From positions 930,001 to 994,000 of the forward strand of contig QANY01006224.1 of assembly GCA_003255025.1 (NCBI GenBank): a stretch of DNA of 64,000 nucleotides, given 5' to 3'. Positions within the stretch are counted from its first letter, which is position 1. Each line of letters begins with the position of its first letter. The position numbers were made by a program, and so were the translations under genes. Shown in pieces: positions 12,830 through 24,576 of the stretch. Source of the stretch: Datisca glomerata (Eukaryota > Streptophyta > Magnoliopsida > Cucurbitales > Datiscaceae). The notes under the pieces were generated by a model. That model was not told where the DNA came from. It worked only from the letters and a program-made list of their open reading frames with translations, and did no database searches.

Positions 12830-13310
12830 AAAGGGAAATGAGTTCTGGCAAGAGGAGGGGGATTTTTTAGAAAAAAAATGGAGGCAAGTTGGAAGAGAGG
12901 AGAGAGTGTGAGAGCTTCCAAGAGTGAAATATAAAAGAGAAAGAGAGAAAGCTTCAAAGAGTGAAAAAAAGAAGTAGATGGAAATTAGAAAAAATAGAAG
13001 TATTTGTTAATTTCTCTTCATCTTCTTTCATTTATACTATAGAAGTATATTTTTATTCTTTTCAAAAAATTAAAAATAGAAGTATTTGTCTATTGTCCTC
13101 CATCTTCTACCACTTCTACTCTTGAGTTATTTTCTTCGTACACTTATACAATAGGCATATCGAGATCGAGAGAGAGAGATCGAGAGAGAGAGATCGAGAT
13201 CGAGAGAGAGAGAGAGAGCTTCCGAGAGAGAGAGAGAGAGCTTCCGAGGGAGAGAGAGTTTAAAGAGAGAAAGAAAAGCTTCAAAGAGTGAAAATAAGAA
13301 GAAGAAAGAG
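12830..13310. repeat. Purine-rich region with GA microsatellite and duplicated block
   Basis: The block gagagaaagcttcaaagagtg occurs near 12943-12964 and in closely similar form (aaagaaaagcttcaaagagtg) near 13268-13290, suggesting a ~325-bp duplication. Between them, about 13160-13260 is a (GA)n and gatcgaga repeat. Serine/leucine-rich frames on the minus strand are repeat translation. Confidence 0.7.
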
Positions 13311-14161
13311 ATGAACAAATTGAAACTGAAAGTTTTAGTTTAATTATGTTCTGTTCGGCCTTAGATGAAAAAATAATATTTTTTAGAAAATTTTCAAAGG
13401 CTATTAGCATAAAAATAATATAAAGTTAAAGTTTTGTTTCAGTTCAGTTCGATATGTATTTATATATGAAAAATAAAAAAAATAATAGAAAATCAAAGTT
13501 TCGATTCAGTTCGATACGCAAACTGTCATAATTTTGAAGTTTATTGGGACTTCGTTTCTTTAATTTTGACAAATTTAATCGAAGCAAATATCCATAAAGA
13601 ATTGACTGAACCAATCATATTTGGTTTGATTCAGTACATATGGTACAAAAAATTTCGCACCTACTACAGAACAAATGAAACTAAATACAAACCTAACACA
13701 AACATCATCAATCAATCACAGACCTTCAACCGTCTACCCAACGACCTCAAACCGCAACGCGGAGATATGCAGCGACAATGAAAGCTAAACATTTCCCGTA
13801 TTCAGTTTTAATTGTCCAGGATTTTCAAGATCTAAGACTTATTTTACTTAAAAAAAAAGACTTCTCAAAAGCTAAAAATGTCTTATTCTCTGGAAAAAAA
13901 AATTGTTGGCCAATTTTTCCGACATGCATTTTCAAAAGGTCGTTTTATCAAAAAAAGAAAATCCTTGTTATTTTAAATGCATGTTTTTATGTCTTTTGTT
14001 TCACACGTTTTTTTCATTTATCTCTTCTACAAATTTTGTTTTCATTTTTAACCTTTTTATTTTTTCTTCTTCAAAATTATAAATTTTTTTATTATCTATT
14101 TATGCATTATTATTATATTATTATATTTATTTTGATAATTTGTGTTCTTGAGTCACTCACT
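13311..14161. other. Intergenic, T-rich, no supported gene
   Basis: Contains a gttcagttcgata-type patch (13440-13530) and a strongly T-rich stretch (13980-14160). Frames here are low-complexity. Confidence 0.5.
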
Positions 14162-14263
14162 TAATTTGTAATAATTAATTAGTGCCCCCGCTCGCTAATT
14201 AATCTTGACAAGAAAGAATAAAAGATTACAAAAGATGAGGAAGAAGAATGCTTTGTTTTCAAA
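14162..14263 (-). repeat. Direct repeat of viral leader sequence, copy 1
   Basis: This ~100-bp block matches 14484-14582 with moderate divergence; both contain variants of aaaagattacaaaaga and gaagaatgcttt. On the minus strand it lies downstream of the primer-site-like sequence at 14341-14353. Confidence 0.65.
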
Positions 14264-14340
14264 GTACGAATTCACATTTGCGTGGTGAAGAACAATAATT
14301 ATGCAGAGTAATTAAGAGTAACAAGTACCCCACTAGGTTT

Positions 14341-14353
14341 GGCTTTGATACCA
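14341..14353 (-). promoter_or_regulatory. Primer-binding-site-like sequence of endogenous caulimovirid copy A
   Basis: On the minus strand this reads tggtatcaaagcc, differing at one position from the initiator-tRNA-Met-complementary tggtatcagagcc used by caulimovirids and many copia elements. It lies ~300 bases downstream of a TATA box on the same strand, as expected for a pararetroviral leader. Confidence 0.6.
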
Positions 14354-14483
14354 AAAGAGACGAAATTTTGTATAATTTTAGTAATTTAAAGACTGAGTAT
14401 TAAGACAAGCAAGAATTCACACAACAATGGAGAGTAAAATTATTGTTGAAGTAAGATTAAAACTTACAAGTATTGAAGTGATT

Positions 14484-14582
14484 AAATTTGTAATGATTAA
14501 TTAGTACTCCTGTTCACTAATGTTGAGAAGAAAGAAGAAAAGATTACAAAAGAGGAGAAAGAAGAATGCTTTATTTTCAAAA
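14484..14582 (-). repeat. Direct repeat of viral leader sequence, copy 2
   Basis: Partner of 14162-14263, offset ~320 bp. The two copies flank the primer-site-like sequence, so the leader was duplicated or two viral ends were joined here. Confidence 0.65.
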
Positions 14583-14650
14583 CAAGTTATTTCTTTCAAC
14601 ATTGTTAAGACTGGAAAACAGGTTCTGAGAAACAAATGGGAGAGGGTAGT

Positions 14651-14660
14651 CTATTTATAG
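14651..14660 (-). promoter_or_regulatory. TATA box of viral promoter, copy A
   Basis: ctatttatag here is ctataaatag on the minus strand. It corresponds in position to the tataaatagg boxes of the 28.4-33.8 kb array, downstream of the polyprotein 3' end. Flanking sequence (14660-15120) is the reverse complement of the array unit's non-coding part, diverged. Confidence 0.6.
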
Positions 14661-15120
14661 GTAAGGAGAGTGAAGTTTATCGAGAACTCATCAATAACTT
14701 ACACTATTCTTTTTTACAAAAATAAAGACATTTTAAATTACAACTTTTGACTAAAAATAGTAAAAAGCATAAATAGTAGCCTATTCATTTAACAACTAGT
14801 ATAATAATTGCAGAAAAAGATAAAATACAAAGATTCCTCAATACTTGTTATCTTGGTCTCCGTGTCTTCATTCTTGGAAGTTATAATTTTTATTTTAAAA
14901 AGTCATTGTGACTATTGCTGTATAATGGAGAGTCATTGTTCCATCATTTGATAATTGCAATCTTTGACTTTTGTGCTTCAATTATTGATTCATGTTGGAG
15001 AAATCATTATTGCTTGTTTTAATTAATCATGATCGTTGCATTATGCTGGAAAGCCATCATTAGTTTTTCAAATTTCTTGATTTATTGATTATTTTATCAA
15101 TATCATTTTGCTAAATGTAA

Positions 15121-18100
15121 ATTATTTTTATTTATTTATCATCATTGAGATTGATGTCATCAAATGGGTCCTGAGAGTCTTGAAATGTGACATAGGCCTA
15201 GTGTGGTAGGATGCGACCTTTCTGTATATTTTGGTCCTTCAATTGCTAAGGAGTGGTCTTTCTCGATGATTGGGCTTTTTGGATATTTGATTTAACTGGG
15301 TGACTTTACTCTACAGATGATTCAGAGTTAGAATTATTATTGTCTCCCAAAAGTAGAAGAATTTTTTGGATTAATTTTTGCTTCAATTTGGATATTGGCT
15401 TTGTGGCTTTTGATTTTCCCTTTGAAGAGGGTTTGGATTCTTTGGATGAGTTTGAATTGGATGATTTGGTTTGTGAATTTCGGTTGATGGACTCACTAAT
15501 TTAAATGGAGCCTGGGTAAAAGGCATTTTTGCCTATTTTAATTGAGGTTGGATGTTTGTAAATTCCCGATTAATGGAAGCAATGACTTTTTGGGTATTAA
15601 ATTTATCCCACCATTTAACATAATATTGTATGGTGAGGATTTCATTATTAATTGAGTATTGTCATTTTAAGATCCAGTGTATTTTGTATTTTTTTTAAAA
15701 GCAAAGAATTTGAGGAAAATAAGCTTTAATTGATGAGGGTTTGTATATTTTCATAAATAAATTAAAAGCTTATTAAAAATCTATTGGAAATAATTCTAAG
15801 ATAGGGTCATGAATTGACTATCATCTTAAAAACTAATTTAGAAAGTTTATTTTAAAATTCTTATCAAAATTTAAAAACCAAGAGCGAGAAAATTCTCTTT
15901 TTTTATGCAATAAAATCATGTATCATGCATTAATATAGTCAAAATAATTATATTATTTTTATTTGAAAGAATTTTGAGACCAAGAATGATAGACTTTCCA
16001 ATCCTCCATGGTTATGATTTTGAAAATATAGAAGGAATAATAGAGGATCCTTCCGTCAGAACTTTTGATTGGATTAATATTAATGGATTTTATTTTTAAG
16101 AGAATATATCTATAAAAACTTAGACCTTTGTCCTTGTGACCAAGCATAAAGTGGAATTCTAGAAGAAAATGAGTTTTTGTTATTTCAGCACGTGTTTTCA
16201 AATGAGCAAATGAGTGCTCAATATGAAAGAGATTTTTACTGAAATTTTTTCTAAAATAAGGGGATTATTTTCTATATTTTGTAATTATTTTCGATTGACT
16301 AATTGTGGATTAAAAAGTTGAGTAATTGAGAATGAGTCAAATTGATTTACCATAAATGATTTGTAATTGGGTTTGATGGATCCAAGTATTGTAAATTGAG
16401 TTTGTTTAAGAGTAGAAAAATCTTCTTTAATTTGGGTCTTAAGGGCCAATTGTGGAGTCGAAGACTCCCATTTGAATTCAGCTTTTGAGGCCTGGGGCCT
16501 AGACCCCATTTTGGCCACCCTATAAGAATTCACGAGTAAGAAAGTCATGAATTAAATTATTAATGTCATGAATAAATTCGATATCAAAATAAAAATACTA
16601 AGAATGGATTGTCATCTAGCAAAAATTTATTTGGAAGCAATAATTTTTACATCTTTTTTTCAAAACATGTTTTGCATATTTGCAATCAACTTTTAAAAGA
16701 AATTTTTTAATTAGCAAATCATCTTGAAATTTTTTAATACATAAAATAATTGCTAAAATTTCGTTTTTAATAGTATTGTGACTAATTTGTGATTGGATCC
16801 AAGTCTCAAATGTGAACTTGACAATTTGTTAAGATGATTCTAGAGAGTTGTCCATGGAAGGAGATTTTTCTTAAGCCTTTCAAAAAGAGGCTTGCAATTA
16901 ATTCTCAATATGTTGTAAAAATTAGATACGTAATTCAGTGATCCTAGAAATCTTTGCAATTAGGTTTTATAAGATTTCATTGGGGAATTTATCAGTAAAT
17001 TGTATAACTTGATCAATTGGTTTAATAATGGATCAATATTTCAAATCCCAGAAATATGATCTTAGATTGATACAATTTCATTTTACTTGTAGAGATAACT
17101 AATCCATTTTACTTTAATATCCCAGCAAACAATTCAAGGTGTTTCAATGTTGATATATTGATTTAGAGAAAATAAGAACATCATCAATGTAAAGAATTGA
17201 GAAATCAGTAAATTGATTAAAGATGCCATTCATTATATTCTGGATATCATTAGGAGCATTTTTTAAGACAGAAAGACATTATATTCCATTCGTAATGACC
17301 AAATGAGTTACAAATGTAGTTTTGTATTTATCATTTTCATTTAGCTGGATTTGTCAGAATCTAGATTTCATGTGAAACTTAGAGAATACAACAATATCTC
17401 CAAGTCTATTGATTAAGTCTTTTTTGTTTGGTATAGGATATCTTATCTATTCTAAAATATTGTTAAGGGGTTTGTAATTAATTACTAACTGAGAAACTCC
17501 TCATTCAATTTCACTGGTCTTTTGAACACAAAAGGTCGAGCAAGATCAATGAGATTTACTCCTTCTGATAATATTTTTATTGAGAAGTTCTGCAATTTCT
17601 TTCTTACAAAACTCAAATATCTCAGAATTCATTTAAATTGGTCATGTCTTGGTAGAGATATTCTTTTCATCAAATCCCTTAATGTAAGGTAAACTGACAG
17701 TATGATACTTCTTATGTCAAAATGCATTGAGAATGTCAATACATATCACTTTACAAATTTTTTATTCAAAGATTTTAATTTCTTTTTGAAAAGTAGGATT
17801 TTGAAGTTGTTCTTAAATTATTATGAATTCTATTTCATCTTGTAGAAAATGTAATTATTTTTCTTTACAAGAAATTAAATTCATAGTTTTGTAAACCTGC
17901 TTCTCATTGTGAGAAAAAGAAAGAAATTTAAATTTGACAATTTTATCCATGAGATAAGTAATTATCCATCATGCTCTGTTGTAAAATGATACCGCAGATA
18001 AATAAATGGAAAACCTAAAATAAGTTTATCTATCATATTTTTTACTAAGAGAAATGATGTTTTAAAATACACATTATCTTGAAAAATATGAACTTTAGAG

Positions 18101-19503
18101 ATTTCATAATTGATATGCATTCTTGTACCATTAGCTGATGAAAAATATTATTTTGTCTTCTTAAAGTACTTTGTAGAAATAAATCTTTCCTGCATACAAT
18201 TCAGATCAGCTCCTGAACTAATAAGAGCCATTGAAGTGAAATCAAAATCTTGGATTATTATTCTAACAATTATGTGTAATTTTTTTAATTTGGATATATA
18301 TAATTAAGGATTGGAATGAAATTACCATCATCTTGAATGTTGACAACATGTTCCTCAACCTCATCACCAGGAATAGAGATTTATTAGGTTCTTCTAGTTC
18401 ACTGGATTCATGATTTTAGTTAAATTCTTTATTTTTAAAAGATTTAATTCTTTTATTATTTATGTGTTTGAATCTATTAATATTTTTATTTTATTTTTAA
18501 TCATTTTTATTTCTTTTTGAAGTTCTTGTAAAGTAACTTCTTTTCCATTTCCTTTAACTTCGTTAAAATTTTAAAGAGTTTGTGAAAAACTTGCAGTATT
18601 ATTATTAGACATAGTATTTTCTTTCTTTTGAATTATCTTCCTAAGTGTTTCAATGTATTCTTGTTTTAATTCAGGATTTTTAATTTTACTAATTAATCTA
18701 ATAAAAGATTTTCTTGTTCTTCATTCTTATTTAAAACATTAATAATTTTCTGACAACAACTATCTTACATCTTATATACATGTTTGGAGAATCACTATCC
18801 GTGCTTGAGGAGTTTAATTCTTTAGATTCAGACGATTAAAATTCTTTTAAATCTTCATTACTACTTTCGTAATAATTTATACTTTCTTTAATTCTAACTA
18901 ATTCTTGTTTATCTTCCTCTGAAAATTTTAATTGATTAATTTTATTTTTTACTTGGCAAGTGTTGAAAAATGACCATTGTAGCCACATTTAAAACATTAA
19001 GTTTTACTTTTATCAACAATTTTTTATTGAATTTTCTTACTTGACAAATGTTTTATTAGATTTTTATGTCTATACACATTCTTAGACCTTATTTTTGTAT
19101 TGTAGTGATAATTGTACCGTAGGTGAGACTATTATAGTGTATATTTCTTAGGTCATCACTAAGGAATGTTCCAATTTTATGGGCAAACAAATTTGTTAAA
19201 CTATTTATGATTTTTTTCTTTCCATTATTATCATCTCTAGACATTACTTTGGACAAAAATATATTTTGTATTATTCAAAGTCACTTAGGGTAGAACACAC
19301 AAGATTGGTTAATTGGTTATGGATACGCAAAGTAACATTACTCAGCATCTCAATAAAATGTTTAATTATTATGTAGAAGAGGGAATTAATGGCATCAGGC
19401 ATTGTTTTCTGATCCTCTACAAGAATTGCGGTCCCTTCAGCATCAATCTTTATCACTGTAAGGATAATATTTTTAGATTATTTAGCGAGATGCTTTTTCC
19501 ACC
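15121..19503 (-). pseudogene. Endogenous caulimovirid polyprotein, copy A (capsid-protease-RT-RNase H), broken
   Basis: Read on the minus strand from 19503 down, the order is: part of the capsid-like region (19100-19500), a zinc-knuckle remnant (~18955-18996), a Lys/Glu-rich linker, an aspartic-protease region (DSG position at 18211-18219), reverse transcriptase (about 17690-16870, with YIDD at 17180-17191), and a long C-terminal region ending near 15138. There is no integrase, which with the domain order points to Caulimoviridae rather than Ty3/gypsy. Damage seen: many stops and frameshifts; the protease Asp codon reads Ser; a one-base loss shifts the frame before the last zinc-knuckle Cys; and, compared with copy B, ~160 bp covering the first RNase H Asp is deleted near 16850. 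The capsid N-terminus is absent. It is joined head-to-tail to copy B at ~19504. The genus is not assigned. Confidence 0.8.
18955..18996 (-). pseudogene. Zinc-knuckle remnant, copy A
   Basis: The minus strand reads CFKCGYNGHF, so the first two Cys and the His of a CX2CX4HX4C knuckle are present. A one-base deletion then shifts the frame before the last Cys. This motif binds nucleic acid in pararetroviral capsid proteins. Confidence 0.6.
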
Positions 19504-22500
19504 AGGAATGATGCATTGAAATGTTCATCATCACTAAGATTGAGGTCATCAAATAGGTCCTGAGAGTCTTGAAATGTATCATAGGCCAATTGTGGTAGGA
19601 AGCGACCCTTCTGTATATTTTGGTCCTTTAATTGATAAGGGGTAGCCTTTCTGGATGATTGGGTTTTTTGGACATTTAATTTAATTGGGTGACTTGACTC
19701 TACAGATGATTCAGAGTCAAAATTATTATTTCCATCCAAAAGGAGAAGAATTTTTGGATTAATTCTTGCTTCAATTTGGTTTTAGGCTTTGTGGCCTTTG
19801 ATTTTCTCTCTAAAGAGGGTTTGGATTCAGGTTTGAATTCTTTGAATGAATTTGAGTTGGATGATTTTGTTTGTGGAGTTGACTTGATGGGCTTAATAAT
19901 TTTTAATAGAGCCAGCATAAAGGGATTTTTTACCAATTTTAATTGTGGTTAGATGTTTGTAAATTGATTTTTTAGGTTATAAATTTATCCCACCATTTAA
20001 CATGATATTGTCTGATGAGGATTCTATCTTCAATTGAGTATTGCCATTTTAAGATCTAGGGTATTTTGTATTTATTTGTAAAGCAAAGAATTTGAGGAAA
20101 AGAAGCCTTAATTGATGAGGGTTTGTTTACTTTCATAAATAAATTAAAATTTTGTTGAAAATCAATTTGAAATCATTTCAAGACAGAGCCAGGAATGGAC
20201 CACCATCTTAAAAGCCAATTTGAAAAGTTTATTTTGAAATTTTTGTCAAAATTTAAAAAGCAAGAGTGACAAAAATCATTATTTTGATCCAAGAAAATCA
20301 TGTGCAAAGCATCAATATAATCAAAATAATTATATTATTTTTTATTTAAAAGAATTTTGAGACCTGAAAGATGCGCTTTCCAATCCTCCATGGTTATGAT
20401 CTTGAGAATATAGAATGAATGATAGAGGATTCTTCCTTCAGAACTTTTGATTGAGATAATATTAATGGATTTTTTTCTAATAGAATATCTCTGTAGAAAC
20501 TGAGACCTTTATGCTTGTGACCAGGGACAAAAAGTGGAGTTCTAGAAGAAAATAGGCTTTTGCTATTTCAGCAGGTTTTTTCAAATGAGCAAATGAGGGC
20601 TCAATATGAAAGAAATTTTTACTAGGAATTTTTCCAAAATAAGAGGATGATTTTCTATATTTTGTAATTAGTTAATTGACTAATTGTGCATTAAAAAGTC
20701 GAGTAATTGAGAATGAGTCAAATTTGTTGACCAGTGCTTATTGATAATTGGCTCTGATGGACCCAAGTATTGTTAATTAGGTTTGTTAAGGAGTAGAAGA
20801 CTCCTTTTTAATTTGAGCCTTAAGGGCCAAATGTGGAGTCGAAGACTCCCCTTTGAATCCAGCTTTTGAGACATGGGGCCTAGACCTCATCTTGACGACC
20901 CTGCAAGAATTCACGAGTAATGAAATCAGGAATTGAATTATTAATGCCCTAAATAAATTCAATATCAAAATGAAAAATACTAAGCATAGATTATGATCTA
21001 GCAAAAATCTGTTTGGAAGCAATATTTTTTACATATTTTTCCAAAACATGTTTTGAAGATTTGCAATCAATTTTCAAAAGAAATAAAATTTCTTTTTTAA
21101 TAGTTTTGTAAATAATTTGTGATTGGGTCCAAGTCCCAGATGTGAATCTGTCAATTTGTTCAGGTAATTCTAGAGAGATTTTTTGTAATAAGATACATCC
21201 ATATCTAAGTTCAGAAGCATCAGTTTGGATAATTTTAAAAGAATTATTAGTAAGGATGCCAAGATAAGGAAGTGTCTTAACATGAGTTTTAATTTTCTTA
21301 ATTAAATTAGTATAGATAGTTGTCCATAGAGGGGGATTTTTCTTAAGCCTTTCAAAAAGATGCTTGCAATCAATTCTCAATTTATTGCAAAAATCATATA
21401 TGTAATTCAGTGTTCCTAGAAATCTTTGCAATTGGGTTTTATCGAGGATTTCATTTGGAATTTTTCTGCAAATTGTATGACTCGATCAATTGGTTTAATA
21501 ATGGAATGATATATTTCAAATCCTACAAATCTGATAGATTTAAATAATTTAATTTCACTTGCTGGGATAACTAATTCATTTTGTTTTATTATCCTAGCAA
21601 AAAATTCAAGGTTATACAAGGTTGATCTATTGGATTAGAGAAAAAAAGAACATCATCAATGTAAACAATTGAGAAAATAGTAAATTGATTAAAGATTTCA
21701 TTTATTATACTCTAAAATTCATTAGGAGCATTTCTAAGACCAAAAGACATTACATTCCATTCGTAATTTCCAAATGGAGTTACAAATGCAGTTTTGTATT
21801 TATCATTTTCGTTCATCGGGATTTGCCAGAATCCATATTTCATGTCAAACTTAGAGAATAGAATAGCATCTCCAAGTCTATTGATTAAGTCTCTTTTGTT
21901 TTGTACGGGATATCTAATCTATTCTAAAATATTTTTAAGGGGCTTGTAATTAATTACTAACCGAGGAACTCCTCATTCAATTTCACTGGCCTTTTGGACA
22001 TAAAAGACCAAGCAAGTCCAAGGATATTTGCTCCTTCTAATAATATTATTATTGAGAAGTTCTACAATTTCTTTTTTCATAACTCAAGCATCTCAGAATT
22101 CATTTGAATTGGTCGTGCCTTGGTAGAGATATTCTTTTCATCAAGTCACTTAATGTAAGATAGATTGACAATATGGTGCTTTCTATGTCATAAAGTATTA
22201 GTAATGTCTGCACATAACTCTTTACAAATTTTTTGTTTAAAGATTTTAATTTATTCTTGAAGAGTAGAATTTTGAAGTTATTCTTCAACTCTTTTAAATT
22301 TTATTTTATCTTGTAGAAAACATATGTATTTTTCTGTACAAGAAATTAAATTCACAGTTTTATAAACATAATTTTGTTTTAAAGTTTTCAATTTCTCAAT
22401 GTGGGAAAAAGAAAGAAATTTGAATTTGATAGCTTTATCTATGGGATAAGTAATTATCTCATCATACTTTGTTGTAAAAGTGATACAATAGAAAAATGAA

Positions 22501-23865
22501 TGGTAAACCTAAAATAATGTTGTCTGTCATATTTTTACTAAGACAAATGATGTTTTAAAATATACATTGTCTTGACAAATATGAACTTTAAAAATTTTAT
22601 AATTGATATGCATTCTTATGCCACTAGCATAAAACAAAGATTATTTTATCTTCTTGGAATACTTGGTAGGAACAGATCTTTCTTACATATAATTCAGATC
22701 AGCTCCTGAATCAATAAGAGGTATTGAAATGAAATCAAAATCTTAGATTATTATTCTGACAATGATGTGTCCTTTTTTTAATTTTGATATGATTAAGAAT
22801 TTGAATGAAGTTATCGTCATTTTGAATGTTGACAACAAGTTCTTCAACCTCATCACCAAAAATTAGAGATTTACTAGGTTCTTCTAATTCACTAGATTCA
22901 TGATTTTTAGCTAAATTTTCTATTTTTAAAAGATTTAATTCATTTGTTATTTCTGTGTTTGAATCTTTTAACTGTTTTATTTTATTTTTAATCTTTTTTA
23001 TTTCTTTTTGAAGTTCTTGTAAAGTAACTTCTTTTTCCTTTCCTTTAACTTTTTTGAATTTTCAAGAGTTTGTGAAAGGCTTGCAGTATTATTATTAAAC
23101 TTAATATTTTCTTTCTTTTGAATCATCTTCCTAAGCCTTTCAAGGTATTCTTATTTTAATTCAGAATTTTTAATTTTACTAATTAAATTTAATAAAATAT
23201 TTTCTTGTTCTTCATTTTTATTTAAAACGTTAATATTTTTTTGACAACAGCAATCCTTACATCTAATAAAGATGTTTGGAGAATCACTTGTTATGTATTG
23301 TAGTGATAATTGTACCGTAGGTTAGATTATTATATTCTATATTTCCTAGGTCATAACTAAGGACTATTCTAATTTTATGGGCAAACAAAATTGGTAAGCC
23401 ATTTATGAATTTTTCTTTTCAAAATGGTTGATTACTATTATCCCTAAACTTTACTCTAGACAAAAATATATTTTTGTACCAGTCAAAATCACCTAATGTA
23501 GGACACTTAAGATTGGTTAATTGATCATGGATACACGAAGTAACATTACATGGCGTCCCAATGAAATTTTCAATTATTATGTAGAAGAGGGTATTAATGG
23601 TATCAGGCATTGTTTCCTAGTCCTCTACAAGAATTGGGGTTCCTTCAGCATCAATCTTTATTACTGTAAGGATAGTATTTTTATATTCTTTACTAAGATG
23701 CTTTTCCCACCATGAATGAAGCATTCATGTGAATCCAATGACTAAAAGCTTTATTACCTCATTGTGTGGTAAATTGTATATGGTAGTATAACTATTGGCT
23801 ACCATAGTCATATGTTGTAATTTGTTGAGGATTTCTTGTTCTGAAAGACCATCAATATTCCATTC
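19504..23865 (-). pseudogene. Endogenous caulimovirid polyprotein, copy B, broken
   Basis: On the minus strand from 23865: capsid-like region (23300-23865), protease (22712-22704 reads DSG, followed by AD), RT (about 22140-21430, YIDD near 21652-21663), RNase H (21431-20991, first Asp in TDAS near 21213-21224), and the C-terminal region to ~19510. Relative to copy A it lacks ~300 bp around 23291, including the whole zinc knuckle. Relative to copy C, a block inside RNase H between KKEIL and FLLKIDCK is missing. Stops and frameshifts are scattered throughout. The C-terminal frame runs straight into the start of copy A at ~19504, skipping any intergenic promoter and the movement-protein region. 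It is the mirror image of copy C around 23893. Confidence 0.8.
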
Positions 23866-23920
23866 ATCTACTGAATTTTCTTTAGTTAATCAATTTTTTG
23901 TTTCTGCAGAAAAATTATTT
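23866..23920. other. 55-bp centre of the large viral inverted repeat
   Basis: agaccatcaatattccattc (23846-23865) and its exact reverse complement (23921-23940) flank this unpaired spacer. Copies B and C diverge outward from it. Confidence 0.75.
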
Positions 23921-24174
23921 GAATGGAATATTGATGGTCTTTTAGAACAGAAAGTCCTCAACAAATTACAGCACATGGCTATGGGAGCCAATAGTTACAT
24001 TACCACACATAATTTATCACACAATGAAGTAATAAAGCTTTTAGTCACAGGATCCACATGAATGATTCATTCATGGTGGGAAAAGCACCTCACTGAAGTC
24101 ACTAAAAATATCTTCCTTACAGTAATAAAGATTCATGTGAAGGAACCCTAATTCTTGGAGAGGATTAGAAAATA

Positions 24175-24576
24175 ATGTCTGATGCCATTAATACCCTCTT
24201 CTACACAATAATTGAACATTTCTTTGAGATGCCAAGTAATGTTACTTCGCGTATACATGACCAATTAGCCAATCTTAGGTGTCCTACCCCAAGTGATTTT
24301 AACTGGTGCAAAAATAATTTTTGGTCCAGAGTAATGTCTATGGATGATAGTAATCAGCCCTTTTGGAAAGAAAAAATTGATAAATGGCTTACCAAATTTG
24401 TTTACCACAAATTTAGAATAGTCCTCAGTGATGACTTAGGAAATATATACTATAATAGTCTCACCTACAATACAATTATCACTACAATATTAAAAGAATG
24501 TCTAAGAATGTGTATAGACATGAAAATTAATAAACAATCTAAAAAGGAAAAAAACTGTCAAATACGAATTAGGTAA
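24175..24576 (+). pseudogene. Capsid-like open segment of copy C (133 aa)
   Basis: The longest unbroken coding stretch of the capsid region. It contains FWKEKIDKWL, DDLGNIYYNSLTY and a C-terminal basic tail leading toward the zinc knuckle. Homologous pieces exist on the minus strand in copies A (19271-19456) and B (23419-23610). Capsid assignment rests on its position before a zinc knuckle and protease; flanking frames are broken. Confidence 0.55.

Noticed and set aside
13127..13410. Ser/Leu-rich frames on the minus strand
   Set aside because: Translation of the GA/TC microsatellite; low complexity, no gene features.
19313..19519. Plus-strand frames over viral copies A and B (also 23521-23715)
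   Set aside because: Antisense of the capsid-like region; the minus-strand reading matches copy C.
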